A stretch of DNA of 64,000 nucleotides from Budorcas taxicolor (lineage: Eukaryota > Chordata > Mammalia > Artiodactyla > Bovidae): positions 95,050,170 to 95,114,169 of the forward strand of contig NC_068910.1 of the NCBI RefSeq assembly GCF_023091745.1, written 5' to 3'. The notes below the pieces were generated by a model. It saw nothing but the letters and a program-made list of their open reading frames with translations, was not told where the DNA came from and ran no database searches. How positions within the stretch are numbered: position 1 is the first letter of the stretch; every line of letters begins with the position of its first letter. Shown piece after piece: positions 32,421 to 45,800 of this stretch. The position numbers and the translations under genes were made by a program.

Positions 32421-32446
32421 TCACACACACACGTGTGTGTGTGTGA
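32421..32446. repeat. (CA)n(GT)n palindromic microsatellite
   Basis: CACACACACAC is followed directly by GTGTGTGTGTGTG around a central CG, making a near-perfect inverted repeat of about 24 bp. It lies in the L1 fragment. Confidence 0.9.
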
Positions 32447-32503
32447 AAACATTTAAGTTCTATACCCTTAGCAAATCTCAATTATATAGTACAATGTTAT
32501 CAA

Positions 32504-32719
32504 TCATGTGCTGTGCTTAGTCGCTTAGTCATGTCTGAGTCCTTGTGACCCCATGAACGATAGCCTTCCAGGCTACATGGTCCAGTGGATTCTCCAGGCA
32601 AGAATACTAAGGTAGGTTTCCATGCCCTCCTCCAGGGGTTCTTCCCAATTCAGGGATCAAACCCAGGTGTCCCACACTGCAGGTGCATTCTTTACCACCT
32701 GAGCCACCAGGGAAGCCCA
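32504..32719 (-). mobile_element. Bov-tA SINE in the L1M fragment
   Basis: Reversed full copy from GTGCTGTGCTTAGTCGCTTA to GAGCCACCAGGGAAGCCCA. GTTATCAA lies on both sides (32496-32503, 32720-32727). Confidence 0.94.
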
Positions 32720-33399
32720 GTTATCAACTATAGTCATCATGTTAAACAGTCATCATGTTATACATAAGTCTTGATTTATTCTATAGCTGAAAGTTTATAT
32801 CCTGTTACCAACCTCTTCCTAATTCCCCCACCACTAGCCCTTGGCAACACACTTTTCTATTCTGTTGCTATAAATTTTACTTTTTTCAGATTCCATGTAT
32901 AAGTGATACCATGCAGTATTTGTCTTTCTCTATATGGCTTCTTTAACTTAGCATAAATCCCTCAAGATCCAGCCAGGTTGTCACAAATGGCAGGATTTCC
33001 CTTTTCCTGTGGCTTAATAATATGCTATTGAATACGTAAGTCTCACATCTTTATTTACTCATCCGTTGACAGACATTTAGGATGTTTCCATACTTTGGCT
33101 ATTATAAATAATGTTGCAACAGATACGAATCTAGATACATCTTCAAGACATTGATTTTGTTTTGTTTGGTTATACATCCTGAGGAATCAATGAATCATAT
33201 GATTGCTCTATTTTTAACTTTTTTGAGGTATCTCAAAACCAGCATTTTTTTAAAAAATAATGTTTATAGTCGTTGCACCAATTTACATTCCATCAACCAT
33301 GCACAGTGTTTCCCTTTTTCCTACATTCTTGCCAACACTTGAAATCACTTGTCTTTTTGATGAGAGTCTTCCATTAGGTGTGAGGTATGATTTTGGTTA

Positions 33400-34880
33400 A
33401 CATAAAATCTCATTTTAATAAGCTAATATTTATGACTAATTTTCTTTCTAGATGTTTGCATTTTCTTCTCTATTCATCTTTACTTACACTAGAGCTTGGG
33501 ATTTGACTTCTGCTGATGCTGATATCTTGTTTTTCTCTTTTCTTTTTAGTTTTGCAAATGATATTCCATCTGGGGAAAGTGATATATCCACTGACAGATG
33601 AAAATTACATAAAGTGCATCAAGAGATTGGCATATTTTCTAATATCTCTTAAGTATCTTTTTCATCCACTGCTTTTTTTCAGATATGTGCTATCTTCTCA
33701 TCAGATATTTTTGTTTCTCAGGCATATTTCCCCTAGCATTTATTTTAAATTTTCACCTTGTTATTTTGAATTTAGCTTCCATTGCTGATTTTCTAAAGCT
33801 TTTGAGAAAGCCTGGCAAAATGGAAATGAGGTCTGGCACAGGGGTGTTGAGATCTCCTGCTACTCAGAGAGATATAAAATAGACAAGACCATGAAACAAA
33901 ATGTCCTTCTGGGTATTGGCAATTGTAGTGCAACTTTCATTGCTGTTAAAATAGTTTAGCCTCTAAGTACAAAGACTATTTTGTGGTTCATGCAGCTGTT
34001 TCAACAGATTGTCTTCTCCAGTGAAGTACAAGAAGAAATTAGAAGTGGATATTTGTAAATGACATCTGAATTTAATTATTTCTTAATTAAGAAAATGTTG
34101 TTGCATGATACCAAAGCACAACACAAAGAAATAGAATCAAATGGCTAAAGAGATTTTTTTTTTTTGCATTCTATTTTTTTTAAAACCAACACAATATGAA
34201 GCAAAATGTAGAAAGTAAATGTCAGTGAAGATAAAAAGCAATAAGAGATTTAAGGAGAGACCTGACAGAAGATAAGTTATATCAGGAGCAAGACTCGTCA
34301 TTTTGTTTTATTGCTTTTCTGACATTAATTATAAATGACAGGTGACCGGTCAGCTAAGTACAGTGTGTTCACAGAGACTGAGAAAGTTTTAGATCCTCTA
34401 GCAACTAGCCTGGGAACAAAGCGTACAATTTCAAGTTAATTTTAGCAAGACTACATTATAAATAGTGGTGTTAGCACTAATCAGCTATTCAAAACATGAC
34501 AAATATTTGCTAATTAATTCTTGCACTGTTGATAAATAATGCTTTCATTTACCAAGGCACAGAAAAAAAACAACTCTTGCAATGTTAAATCTCCAAAGTT
34601 TCTGAGTTTCAGGCAGTACAAAAGCCTATCTTTTTTATTTCTCACATCGGCATGCATGAGAAACACACATAAAAATGGACTTCAAAAATATATTTTTATA
34701 ATAAAAATTAAATAGCATTTTCATCACAAAACAATGTTCCATAAGACATAGTGTAGGCATAGGGTGCAAACCTGTAGCCCATAAATTTTCAGTTCCCACC
34801 TGTTTTCACCTGGCCTTCCTAAGTTCACATTAGATTACTTCTTACTTCTGTGATTTATTAGTATCTTGATTATTCTCTCT
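33400..34880. other. Unique intergenic DNA
   Basis: A 90-codon plus frame (33516-33788) is rich in Phe, Leu and Ser from T-rich DNA and shows no known family. No repeat recognised. Confidence 0.45.
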
Positions 34881-34884
34881 CTGT

Positions 34885-35035
34885 AATTTATATCAATTTG
34901 CAAATTTCTTTTTATTTGAGATTTTTGCCTATTTTATGTCTCCTTTGTTAGAAAGCACAATCCACGAAAGTAAGGACAATGTTTATTTCATTCATCACAT
35001 ACCAGGTATTCAATAAATATTTATTAAGGAAACGG
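34885..35035 (+). repeat. L2 LINE 3' end, sense
   Basis: GAAAGTAAGGACAATGTTTA (34966) and CATACCAGGTATTCAATAAA (35008-35027) follow the L2 3' terminal pattern, ending in ATATTTATTAAGGAA. Upstream similarity fades near 34885. Confidence 0.62.
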
Positions 35036-35127
35036 CTTATCTAGAGAGATATGAAAGTATTATACTTTATACAAAGTGAGATTCTTGTACATTCTAAAAC
35101 AGAAAACATACTTTTATTAATGTGTTT

Positions 35128-35241
35128 GTGTCTCACACATGTACAACTCTTTACAACCCCATGAACTGTGGCCTGCCAGGTTCCTCCATTCATGGGATTC
35201 TCCCGGCAAGAATGCTGGAGTGAGGCGCCATTTCCTCTTCC
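35128..35241 (-). mobile_element. Bov-tA SINE, tail only
   Basis: Reversed tail from GTCTCACACATGTACAACTC to CGCCATTTCCTCTTC. The duplication AATGTGTTT is at 35119-35127 and 35242-35250, so the copy was 5' truncated during insertion. Confidence 0.92.
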
Positions 35242-35254
35242 AATGTGTTTACAC

Positions 35255-37490
35255 CTTTGCAATATTTAAGTAAATATGCATGTACATTTCAGAATCAATG
35301 TGAGTAGAAAAGTCCAATTTAATTTTAAAATATTTTCGAAGTCTTCCTCTGTCCCTTGATTCTAAAACAGATAATTTCAACCAAACTAAGTACATTATTT
35401 GTTTCTTCTTTTTTGGCTGTGGAAGAAGATGTTGAATTTTGAAAGGAAACACAAGAAATTGTAGGTGAGCAATGGGAGGTACCATTTATTGCACACTTCT
35501 TAAAAGTCAATATACTCTCATAATGGCAGACATATAAACTAGGTATTATTAGTATGACTATTTTGCATATTTAGAGAGTTAGGTAACTAATCAGAGTTAT
35601 AAAATGAAAATACTTGTTTTTACTAGGGAATACACCTTCTAGCAAAACATTGCTGAAGGTCCTTTTTTTTTTTTTTATTTGACGCATCATCTTGGTAAGA
35701 TAAAGAGTGCTGTCTCTGCTGACAATAAATAGACAACAGATATGGATCTGGCATTTCTAGCTCAGACCAGTAGGGAGAGAAATGATGGTCAAAACTGTCC
35801 AGGAATTCAAGCAGCAGATCATTCTAGTTCTTGTTTACCGTAGCCATGATAGCAAGTAAAATCTCAAATAAGGTTTATGCAGTAAGGTCAGTATTGCTAT
35901 AGACATGTAACCAAAATCAAAGTTCTTTAAATATCTATAGCAAACTATCAAAGAATAAAAACTATGCAAGAAAGGATCACAGTTATGCTTTTTTAGTACT
36001 TCAGCCTCATCTCCAAAAGGCAGCTCTTCGTAATTTGGTGTATAACTAATGTCTCATGGGCTTCACCTCTCAGTGAGGACAGGTATTCTATATTTGTAGG
36101 AACCTCTACATTTACGCAATATTCTCAAAACCTACACATCTGCACTAACACCACCTCTGCCCTTCCCCTAAGATATCTGCAAGTATAACTTGAATGTTCC
36201 CTATACTCCATCACTTGGGTCCTATCCAAAATCACTTTCCCTTTAAAAGGTCAGATTAATTCCAGTTTTTATAAAGACTTTCTGATTAATCCCTTAACCA
36301 TGTAACCTATGTTCTTCTGCAGGATTACAGGGAAACTTCTCTGCCCTTAATCTCTGCCATTATCAACCTCTGTAGGAGATATTTGAAAAGACAAGTATCA
36401 CAGCTCATTCCTTTGTCCCAGAGATTTCCTTTCCCCATTCTTTATTGGGGCAAGGGAGCCTCTGAACATAGTATATTATGAGAATATGCAGTTTTTCCTT
36501 GAGTATAAAGCTGCAAGGGCTAACATCAAATGCTTGCCTGTTAGACAGTGGCTCAGCATATCCAGGTATATTTTTTTAAAAAATCACAAGACATTGAAAT
36601 AATGCCAAGAAGACTAAAATAAAATGTGATTATGTGTTCAGCGTCTGAGGAAGTTAATTGTATTTGCAACATGAGCAAGAACTTCTCAGGGAAACATCAT
36701 TCTTTAGAAACCCATGGGATTAAATACTGAGTGACTGAGAGAAACACCACCTATTTTGGGGATCATTTTAAAAGACGATCCTTAGATTTAAATATTAGAG
36801 CAGATGGATATAGAACTAGACTGAAATTTAGAGATTTCTTAACAATATAAAGACCAAAATTCTTTCCTGATTTAAAAGAAAGAAAAGTGAGGAAGGATAC
36901 AGTCTAAATTATCTGAGTTCATTTTGTACTTTTATCCTCCACATAAGCCACATTCTACCAAACTATATTGTTTTCTTAAGTAGCAGTGAAGGATCCAGAA
37001 GAAGAATAAGACACTATAATTTTCAGAGAAGGATATGGTGATTTCAGTAAATTGTTATTCTTCTATAGTGAAACTCTAGAATTGTTCATCAAATGGAGTT
37101 TATGTGACAATTGGGGAACACAGTAAAAATAAGAAACAAAAGAAATAGGAAAACTGTAAGTGATCAAATATGTTCTCAAAAGCCATGCAATTTTTAATCT
37201 TCTTTCCTTTTTTATTTTTCAATACATTATCAGATTCCTAGTTCAAGAGAATGTTTGAGGTATGGGACAACAATTTAAAAAATCTTCATGTTTTGAGGTA
37301 TATTTTGTACATATACATGAATAGCTAGATATACTCATAACTTATTAAAAGGCTTTTAAAAAGAAGATTTAAGGATGAATATTAACCTGAGGGGAGATCT
37401 CTAGGTGTATGTTCTTGTGCTATCATGATAAACATATTCATTGTGTTGAAGTAAAAAAAATAAAATGTGCTCCTCAAATTTTTATATTTC
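35255..37490. other. Unique intergenic DNA
   Basis: About 2.2 kb with a T-run at 35662-35676 but no recognised mobile element or gene. The part 36050-36460 is less AT-rich. Confidence 0.45.
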
Positions 37491-37494
37491 TTTT

Positions 37495-37690
37495 CTTATT
37501 CAAAAAACATTTATTAGATTATCAAATTACTACGTCCAAAATGAATAAGATGTACCTCTTACCTTTGAAAAACTCACAGTCTAGTAGGGAAGACAGATGT
37601 AAATAACTACCATAAAATATGAAAAGTGCTATAATGGATGTAAATGTCAATGATTTAAAGGGAAATCTAATGGATGACAGAGTGTTGTAT
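37495..37690 (-). repeat. L2-like fragment, antisense
   Basis: CATTTATTAGATTATCAAAT, CTCACAGTCTAGTAGGGAAG (37571) and ATATGAAAAGTGCTATAATG occur in the order of the reversed L2 3' region. Diverged and short. Confidence 0.48.
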
Positions 37691-37694
37691 TGAT

Positions 37695-38312
37695 TACAAG
37701 ATCAATGAGTCAACAGTGTGATGACTGCCAAAAAATTAAACAAAAAATCTAGCTTGGATTTGCATATATTTATGGATCCAAATGAAGGAAATCATTTTAT
37801 AATAGTTTAAAAATTTGGCCATATTTGGACCATTTCTCACTTTGGACTATTACATTTAAAAAATAACTCAAAGTAGGACCATTCTAGAAATGGGATCCAG
37901 GATAAAGATTTATGATGTTATGATATTGAAATACAAAGAAAATAATAGGACTGTTTAATGTATAGAATTTAATGAGGAGAGTACATGGGTATATGAGTGC
38001 AGACTTCAAATATTTGAAGAGTTGCCACATTAAAAAATATCCAGATAGTTTGGAAGTGTATAGCTAAGATGATTCGAAGCATTACAGGAAGGAAATCTCT
38101 GTTATAAAACAAAAAACTGCCTTCTAGTACCAGAACTACTCAGAAATTGAAGGCATGTTTCTTAAATTAGCTCTTTTTGACTTCCTCAACTTAGAGGTGG
38201 CACATGACCTGCCAGAATTGTTGCAGTGTGGCTTGGTATACTGGGTGGATGATGAGTGAACTGGGTTACTTCATGTTGTTTCTACATCTCTCTCAATTTC
38301 TCTGTCACACAT

Positions 38313-38343
<31 letters not shown>

Positions 38344-38811
38344 AATTCATCAAATCTGCATTATTTCTCTCAATCTCCCTCATAAATTTTCCCATCATTT
38401 AAATGCACACTTATACATACACATTATATATCTATGTAAATATTGATAGGAAAAACTACTATCTGGATTATTTGGAGCAGTTTTCATTTGATATGAGGTG
38501 AGGGAAAATTCTTTACCTATGGAGCATGTCAACAAAGACACATTAACCAATTATTGTACATGATAATGAGTATATGCAAAAGAGATTATTCTAAGGAACA
38601 GCTTAATCTTTGAAACTGGAACTATTTTTAAGTGGAGAAAAATATAAGGACCTTTATATCAGTAGCTTGTAATGTTACCATCTAATTTATCTTATAATAG
38701 GCTTGGCCTTCATTTATTAACCTGGTTCTTATAAATAGGCTTTTGCAAAGATCCCCAGTGCCAGACCCATTCCTTGCACTCTAGTTTCTGTGTGCAAACC
38801 TATTTTTTCAC
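37695..38811. other. Unique AT-rich DNA with one CA microsatellite
   Basis: Apart from the CA repeat at 38304-38343 nothing is recognised. Confidence 0.45.
38304..38343. repeat. (CA)n microsatellite
   Basis: Imperfect start (CACACATACACG), then about 12 uninterrupted CA units. Probably length-polymorphic. Confidence 0.95.
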
Positions 38812-38821
38812 TTGCTTGTTA

Positions 38822-39059
38822 GTCTAGCATGTGCATGGTCAGTGGTGTTCAAATCTTTGTGACCCTGTGGACTGTAGCCCACCAGACTTCTCTATCCATG
38901 GAATTTCCCAGGCAAGAAATCCTGGAGTGTGTTGCCTTGTCCTTCACCAGGCAATCTTCCCAACCCAGGGAACCTCCAACACAGGGATTTAACTGGCAGC
39001 TCTTAAGTTTCCTGCATTGGCAGGCAGATTCTTTACCAATTGCACCACCTGTTTTTCAT
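38822..39059 (-). mobile_element. Bov-tA SINE, antisense, diverged
   Basis: Reversed copy with small insertions (GCAAGAAATCCTGGAGTGTG). The duplication TTGCTTGTTA is at 38812-38821 and 39060-39069. Confidence 0.92.
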
Positions 39060-39069
39060 TTGCTTGTTA

Positions 39070-41715
39070 ATTTGTTTTTAAACTTTTGTCTGCATCCTTA
39101 CCTTTGAGTTCTGCTTAGATACCCACTATTTCTAAAATCCTCACACCACTTCTCTCCCACCTGTATCTCCCAAGGACTTAGTTCCTGCTTTGTTAGACTA
39201 TTGATGATTGGATCTCACTTGCTTTGTTGCTGGGCTTACCTGGAATCAATTCCCTAGTTGTATATCTTTTTGTTGATTTCTGAGCAGGTCTCCCTAAGAC
39301 TTGAGTAATTTTTGAAAGTTAGACTTACCTTTCAAGTCTCTGTTGTTGACTTCCTATTACAAACTAAGCTACAATAATGTCTTATTGTTTTTAACCGAAA
39401 CAGTTGTCCTTGCAAAAGTTGAAGGCTCATAATGTGTCAGACACCAAGTTAATTCTTTAACACACTTTTAGTATTCAAGATAAAAATTAAACCCAAGTCA
39501 TGTATTTTAAAGTGAAGCACTTTGTAAGCAAGTTAAAATAGGAATATTCCTCCTAAATTTTAGAGTTTAGATTTCCATCATGTGCCAAAAATTAATTTCC
39601 TAGATGAGCACAATAAAAAATTAATACAGTATTGTAAACTCAAAAATGGAATGGGCAAAGTAATAATATATCTAATATCACAAGAATAATCTATTAGGGC
39701 AAAAATAGACTAGGATTTAGACATTGAACTATGTATAGTTACAAGAGATGAAAAATGAAAGAAATTTAATGGATATGAAAGAATATTACATCTAAATCAA
39801 ACATATTTTATGACTTATAATTTGGCTTCCTCAGTTATTACTATGTTCTCCATATTTTTATCATGTATTTTTATATCAGTTTTCCAAGCAAATACATTAA
39901 TATTATTTTAATGATAAATGACATGTGCCAAAATGTAGAACTGACTGAGATTCAGTAGGGTTAAAGAAGCAAAATTATTTCTATAACAGAGAAATGATTC
40001 TGTTTTTGTGCACTAACAAAATAATTGTTTTTCTATTTTCCACAATACTCAGGGCCCAGAATCCTGTGCTACTGTGTCTATAGCATTAGAATACTCAGTA
40101 GAAAAAGGTCAGGAAGTTAGTTTCTTGTAATTTTAATTTTTAATTTTTTGTGAAGTTTTTAATAGAAAGAGACAAATCCCTAAAAGTAGTACTTATTAAA
40201 GAGATAATTTTATTTTTCAGAGAGTCAAAGGATATTAGGCTATGGTAACAATCTTAAATTTCAGTATCATACATTTAGCAGATATTTGAAGCTCATTCAT
40301 GCAGCATGTTGACTATACATTGGCTGCAGCTTTGATTCACTTATCCTTTAATTTGGGATTCAAGCTAAAGATATAACTGGGTTTTGTGACAGAAGGAAAA
40401 AAGACTTTAACAAAGCACGTAACAGCTCTTAAATCTACTGAGTGGATACGGCATACCTTACTTCTACTTTCTCTTTTCTATTGGCCACCAAATCAAGTCA
40501 CATGATCACAAGGGGGAGAAGTATATTACATGGATGTGGGAATGAACAGTAATATATAATCTCTTTTAAGGTAAGAAAGTAAATAACTATAAACAATAAT
40601 ATAATATACTATCTACTATTTCATTTTCATATATTCATTTCCTATCTCTGTATACAAAACACATCTACATATATTCAAGAAAGATGCCAAAATTTCCACC
40701 CCATCAAGACTCAGATTCAAAGTCTAGAATTTCAAGATAATCCATACATCAGGTCTGGATGTATCTCCACTTGATTTACATAACTAGGAACTAAAATATG
40801 ATAACGCAGAATGGTCCAGGAGGGTCAGACAACTATCATAAACACTTTGTTGTATTCTATAAAAGAGTAGACAATAGAGATGCATAGCAAAGTCAAAATA
40901 CTGCTGGGCAGATGTTTTGAAGACCCTCTCTCTTGGTGGTATAAAATATTGTTTTATAATGCCCAGATTTTATTCCCTGTGATCAGCTCTTGGTTTTGCC
41001 CTCTGGAAGATTTTTTTTTTTTTTTCCCCCATTACCTTCTTTGGATAAAGCTGAAGAAGACATTGGAGATTATGTCATTCTTAGTTTTGAATATCTTTTC
41101 CAATTAGCTTTCTGCCCATAAAGATTAATGTATCACATAAAGTTTGCTTTCATCACCCAAAAGAATGCTGATGAATGCATCATGTAGTCAAGAAGGCAAT
41201 GGTGCCTACTACCCCTGACCATGATTTCAGGTTACCTGGGGGCAGAAGTCACAAAGCTGAGATCAAGTCATAGGTAGAGCAGTTATTACTAGACACATTT
41301 AAAGTCCCAGGCCACAGTCAGTGGGCTATTAAAGAGCAGTAGACCCTGAAAGAATAATCCCACAAGGGATATTCTTTATAGTATCCATTTTAGAAGATAT
41401 TATGGATTGCAAAAGAAACTGATTTTTCACAGATCAGAAGCTTGTGAGTCAGGTTTTCTGCCATTTTCAATCAAAAGAATACTAAATGAGATAAAATTCC
41501 CCCCTTTCTACATATTTATATTAATGGTGTGGAAATTACATGATTCGTCATTTTGTAAGGAGTCATTCTTTAAGAATGCATTTATTATTTTGTTGGAAAT
41601 ATGTTTTACTTGTATATTGGTGAATCTATTTTAATATTCATTATTTTTATAGGGAAAAAAGTACACTGTTGTAGGTAAAGGTTTATTGGCAAATATTTCT
41701 ACTTCCTTCCATTGG
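39070..41715. other. Unique AT-rich intergenic DNA
   Basis: The longest stretch here without a recognised element (about 2.6 kb). A T-run of about 16 lies at 41010-41025. No gene or structured RNA is seen. Confidence 0.45.
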
Positions 41716-41719
41716 GCAC

Positions 41720-42160
41720 ATGCTGGGTGTGGTAGATTATAATAGTGGTTGCCATTTTTACCTCTTCATGTATCTGCAACCTTTGCCATGTGATGTCATT
41801 TTCTCCTACTAAATAGGAAGAACATATTTTCCAGTTTCTGAATTTATGTTTGGGCTTATGACTTGTTGTGGACATTTGAATAAAATAGAAATGTCATTGT
41901 GCCAGTTCCAAGTCTCGGTGTTAGGGGGATTTTCGTACATCTGCTTATCTCCTTGTACTTCTACTATTATTAAAAGCATAACTTGCCTGAACAGGCCTGT
42001 GACCCAGGACAAGGAATATGAATATCTGAGTGAGAGCTGAGGTCTGAGATACCAATGAACCCGACATAAACAGCAGAGCTCCCTGGTCAGGCCAGCCTAA
42101 ATCAGCCATCACCCAGCTGATCCACAGACTCATAAGCTCATTGTTTGCATATTTATAAGG
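41720..42160 (+). repeat. MLT1-like LTR fragment
   Basis: TGTCATTGTGCCAGTTCCAA (41893), AGCCATCACCCAGCTGATCC (42104) and ACAGACTCATAAGCTCATTG follow the order of an old mammalian MaLR (MLT1) LTR, where the end reads like GCCGACCACAGAATCGTGAG. It is an ancient solo LTR without coding sequence. The subfamily is uncertain. Confidence 0.5.
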
Positions 42161-42164
42161 CTCT

Positions 42165-42499
42165 AGTTATGTGATACAGTAGAGTGATGTTCTCTTCCAC
42201 TTAAATCTAGCTGTAGCCACGTGTCTGCTTTCCCTTTGAAAATTTAGGAACTGATATGCAATTTGCAAATCTCTGTGTGTCATAACAAAAGAAGTACTCT
42301 GAAGTAATAAGGCTCCAATAATTCAGATCTTTGAGTGCAGACAAGTTATACCAAAACTGTAAGAGAATCAAGACAGGCAACAGACATAAATGAGAAATAA
42401 TACTGTTGTTCTTAGCCCCTTGTAACTGGTAAGTTGTTGTTTTTCCTTTGCAAAATATTTAAAAAACAGAATTGACAATAGTAAAATAGATTGTTAAAA
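42165..42499. other. Unique intergenic DNA
   Basis: No recognised element between the MLT1-like LTR and the L1 tails. Confidence 0.4.
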
Positions 42500-42547
42500 A
42501 ATACTTGTTCTAACACTACATTGTAAATCAACTACACTCCAATAATT
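42500..42547 (+). mobile_element. Short sense L1 3' end, target of the large L1
   Basis: ACACTACATTGTAAATCAAC and TACACTCCAATAATT are the sense 3' end of a ruminant L1. Its A-rich tail (AAAAAAAGAAG) now lies at 50772-50782, on the far side of the full-length antisense L1 that split it. TCCAATAATT is duplicated at 42538-42547 and 50762-50771. Confidence 0.75.
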
Positions 42548-42899
42548 TTTGTTTTGTTTTATTTTTTATTTTAATTGGAGGCTAATTACTTCACAATATT
42601 GTGGTGGTTTTTGCCATACATTCACATGAATCAGCCATGGGTGTACATGTGTTCCCCATCCTTACACTCCCTCCCACCTCCCTCCCCATCTCATGCCTCA
42701 CGGTCATCCCAGTGCACCAGCCCTGATCACCCTGTCTCATGCATTGAACCTGGACTGGAGATCTATTTCACGTATGATAATATACATGTTTCAATGCTAT
42801 TTTCTCAAATCATCCCACCCTCACCTTCTCCCACAGAGTCCAAAAGTTTGTTCTTTACATCTTTGCTGTCTCACATATAGGGTCATCATCACCATCTTT

Positions 42900-45800
42900 C
42901 TAAATTCCACATATATGTGTTAATATACTGTATTGGTAGTTTTCTTTCTGACTATACTTCGCTCTGTATAATAGGCTCTAATTTCATCTACCTTAGAACT
43001 GATACAAATACATTCTTTTTAATAGCTGAGTAATATTCCATCATGTAAATGTACCACAGCTTTCATATCCATTCATCTGCCAATGAGCATCTAGGTTGCT
43101 TCCATGCCCTAGCTACTGTAAACGGTGCTGCAATGAACATTGGGGTACACATGTCTCTTTCAATTCTGGTTTCCTTGGTGTGTATGCCCAGCAGTGGTGT
43201 TGCTGGGTCATAAGGCAGTTCTATTTCCAGGTTTTTAAGGAATCTCCACACTGTTCTCCACAGTGGCTGTACTAGTTTGCCTTCCCACCAACAGTATAAG
43301 AGGGTTCCCTTTTCTCTGCACCCTCTGCAGCATTTATTGTTTATAGACTTTGATAGCAGCTATTCGGACCAGTGTGCGATAGTACCTCATTGTGCCTTTG
43401 ATTTGCATTTCTCTGATAACGAGTGATTTTGAGCATCTTTTCTTGTGTTTGTTAGCCATCTGTATGTCTTCTTTGGAGAAATTTCTGTTTAATTCTTTGG
43501 CCCATTTTTTGATTGGGTCACTTATTTTTCTGGAATTGAGCTGCAGGAGTTGCTTGTATAATTTTGAGTTTAATTCTTTGTCATTTGCTTTATTTGCTAT
43601 TATTTTCTCCCATTCTGAAGGCTGTCTTTTCCCCTTGCTTATAGTTTCCTTCGTTGTTCAAAAGCTTTTAATTTTAATTAGGTCCTATTTGTTTATTTTT
43701 GCTTTTATTTCCATTACTATGGGAGGTGGGTCTTAGAGGATCCTGCTATGATTTACATCAGAGAGTGTTTTGCCTATGTTTTCCTCTAGGAGTTTTATAG
43801 TTTATGGTCTTACATTTAGATCTTTAATCCATTTTGAGTTTATTTTTGTGTATGGTGATAGAAAGTGTTCTAGTTTCATTCTTTTACAATTGGTTGACCA
43901 GTTTTCCCAGCACCACGTGTTAAAGAGATGTCTTTTCTCAATTGTATAATCTTGCCTCCTTTGTCAAAAATAAGGTTTCCATAGGTGCATGGATCTATCT
44001 CTGGGCTTTCTATTTTGTTCCATTAATCTATGTTTCTGTCTTTGTGCCAGTATCATACTGTCTTGATGACTGTTGCTTTGTAGTAGAGCCTGAAGTCAGG
44101 CAGGTTGATTCCTCCAGTTCCATTCTTCTTTCTCAAGATTGCTTTGGCTATTCGAGGTTTTTTGTGTTTCCATACAAATTGTGAAGTTATTTGTTTTAAT
44201 TCTCTGAGAAATACTGTTGGTGGCTTGATAAGGATTGCATTGAATTTATAGATTGCTTTGGGTAGTATACTCATTTTCACTATATTGATTCCTCCAATCC
44301 ATGAGCATGGTATATTTCTCCATCTATTTGTGTCATCTTTGATTTTTTTCATCAGTGTTTTATAGTTTTCTATATATAGATCTTTTGCTTCTTTAGGTAG
44401 ATTCATTCCTAAGTATTTTATTCTTCTTCGTTGTAATGGTGAATGGAATTATTTCCTTAATTTCTCTTTCTATTTTCTCATTGTTAGTGTATAGGAATGC
44501 AAGGGATTTCTGTATGTCAATTTTATATCCTGGAACTTTACTATATTCATGGATTAGCTCTAATAATTTTCCGATAGAGTCTTTAGGGTTTTCTATGTAG
44601 AGGATGATGTCATCTACAGTGAGAGTTTTATTTCTACTTTTCCAAACTGGATTCCTTTTGTTTCTCTTTTTCTTTGACTGCTGTGGCTAAAACTTCCAAA
44701 CCGTTATTGAATAGTAGTGGTGAGAGTGGTTATCCTTGTCTTGTTCCTGATTAGGGGAAATGCTTTCAATTTTTTACCATTGAGGATAATGTTTGCTCTG
44801 GGTTTATCATATATGGGTTTTATTATATTGAGGAATGTTCCTTCTATGCCTGCTTTCTGGAGGGTTTTTATCATAAATTGTTGTTGAATTTTGTCAAAGG
44901 CTTTCTCTGCATCTATTGAGATAATCATATGATTTTTATCTTTCAATTTGTTAATTGTTGTGTATCACATTAATTGATTTGCAAATATTGAAGAATCCTT
45001 GCATCCCTGGGATAAAGCCCACTTGGTAATAATGTATAATCTTTTTAATATGTTGCTGGATTCTGTTTGCTAGAATTTTGTTAAGGATTTTTGCATCTAT
45101 GTTCGTCAGTGATATTGGCCTGTAGTTTTTCTTTTTTGTGGCATCTTTGTCTGGTTTTGGTATTAGGGTGATGGTGGCCTCACAGAATGAGTTTGAAAGT
45201 TTACCTTCCTCTGCAATTTTCTGGAAGAGTTTGAGTAGGATAGGTGCTAGCTCTTCTCTAAATTTTTGGTAGAATTCAGCTGTGACGCCATCTGGTCCTG
45301 GGCTTTTGTTTGCTGGAAGATTTATGATTACAGTTTCAATTCCTGTCCTTGTGATGCATCTGTTAAGATTTTTTATTTCTTCCTGGTTCAGTTTTGGAAA
45401 GTTGTACTTTTCTAAGAATTTGTCCATTTCTTCCAAGTTGTCCATTTTATTGGCATATAATTGCTTATAATAGTCTCTTATGATCCTTTGTACTTATGCA
45501 TTGTCTGTTGTGATTTCTCCATTTTCATTTCTAATTTTGTTGATTTGATTCTTCTCCCTGTTTTTCTTGATGAGTCTGGCTAATGGTTTGTCTATTTTAT
45601 TTATCTTCTCAAAGAACCAGATTTTAGCTTTGTTGATTTTGGCTATGGTCTCCTTTGTTTCTTTTTCATTTATTTCTGTCCTAGTTTTAATAATTTCTTT
45701 CCTTCTACTAACCCTGGGGTTCTTCATTTCTTCTTTTTCTAGTTGCTTTAGGTGTAGAGTTAGGTTATTTATTTTATTTATCTCCTGTTTCTTGAGGTAG

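Larger units (their letters stand above)
32296..33395 (-). mobile_element. Older L1M-type LINE fragment, antisense
   Basis: The reversed 3' UTR (TTGAAGTATAATTAACAAAT at 32301) and antisense ORF2 end blocks (CACCAATTTACATTCCATCA at 33276, GCATTTCTC-type region lost) identify an L1 more diverged than the one at 42.5 kb. A CA/GT palindrome and a Bov-tA lie inside. The 5' end is truncated. Confidence 0.78.

Noticed and set aside
43392..43736. A 114-codon plus frame with membrane-like hydrophobic stretches.
   Set aside because: It is the opposite strand of L1 ORF2. The other plus frames from 42575 to 47789 have the same origin.
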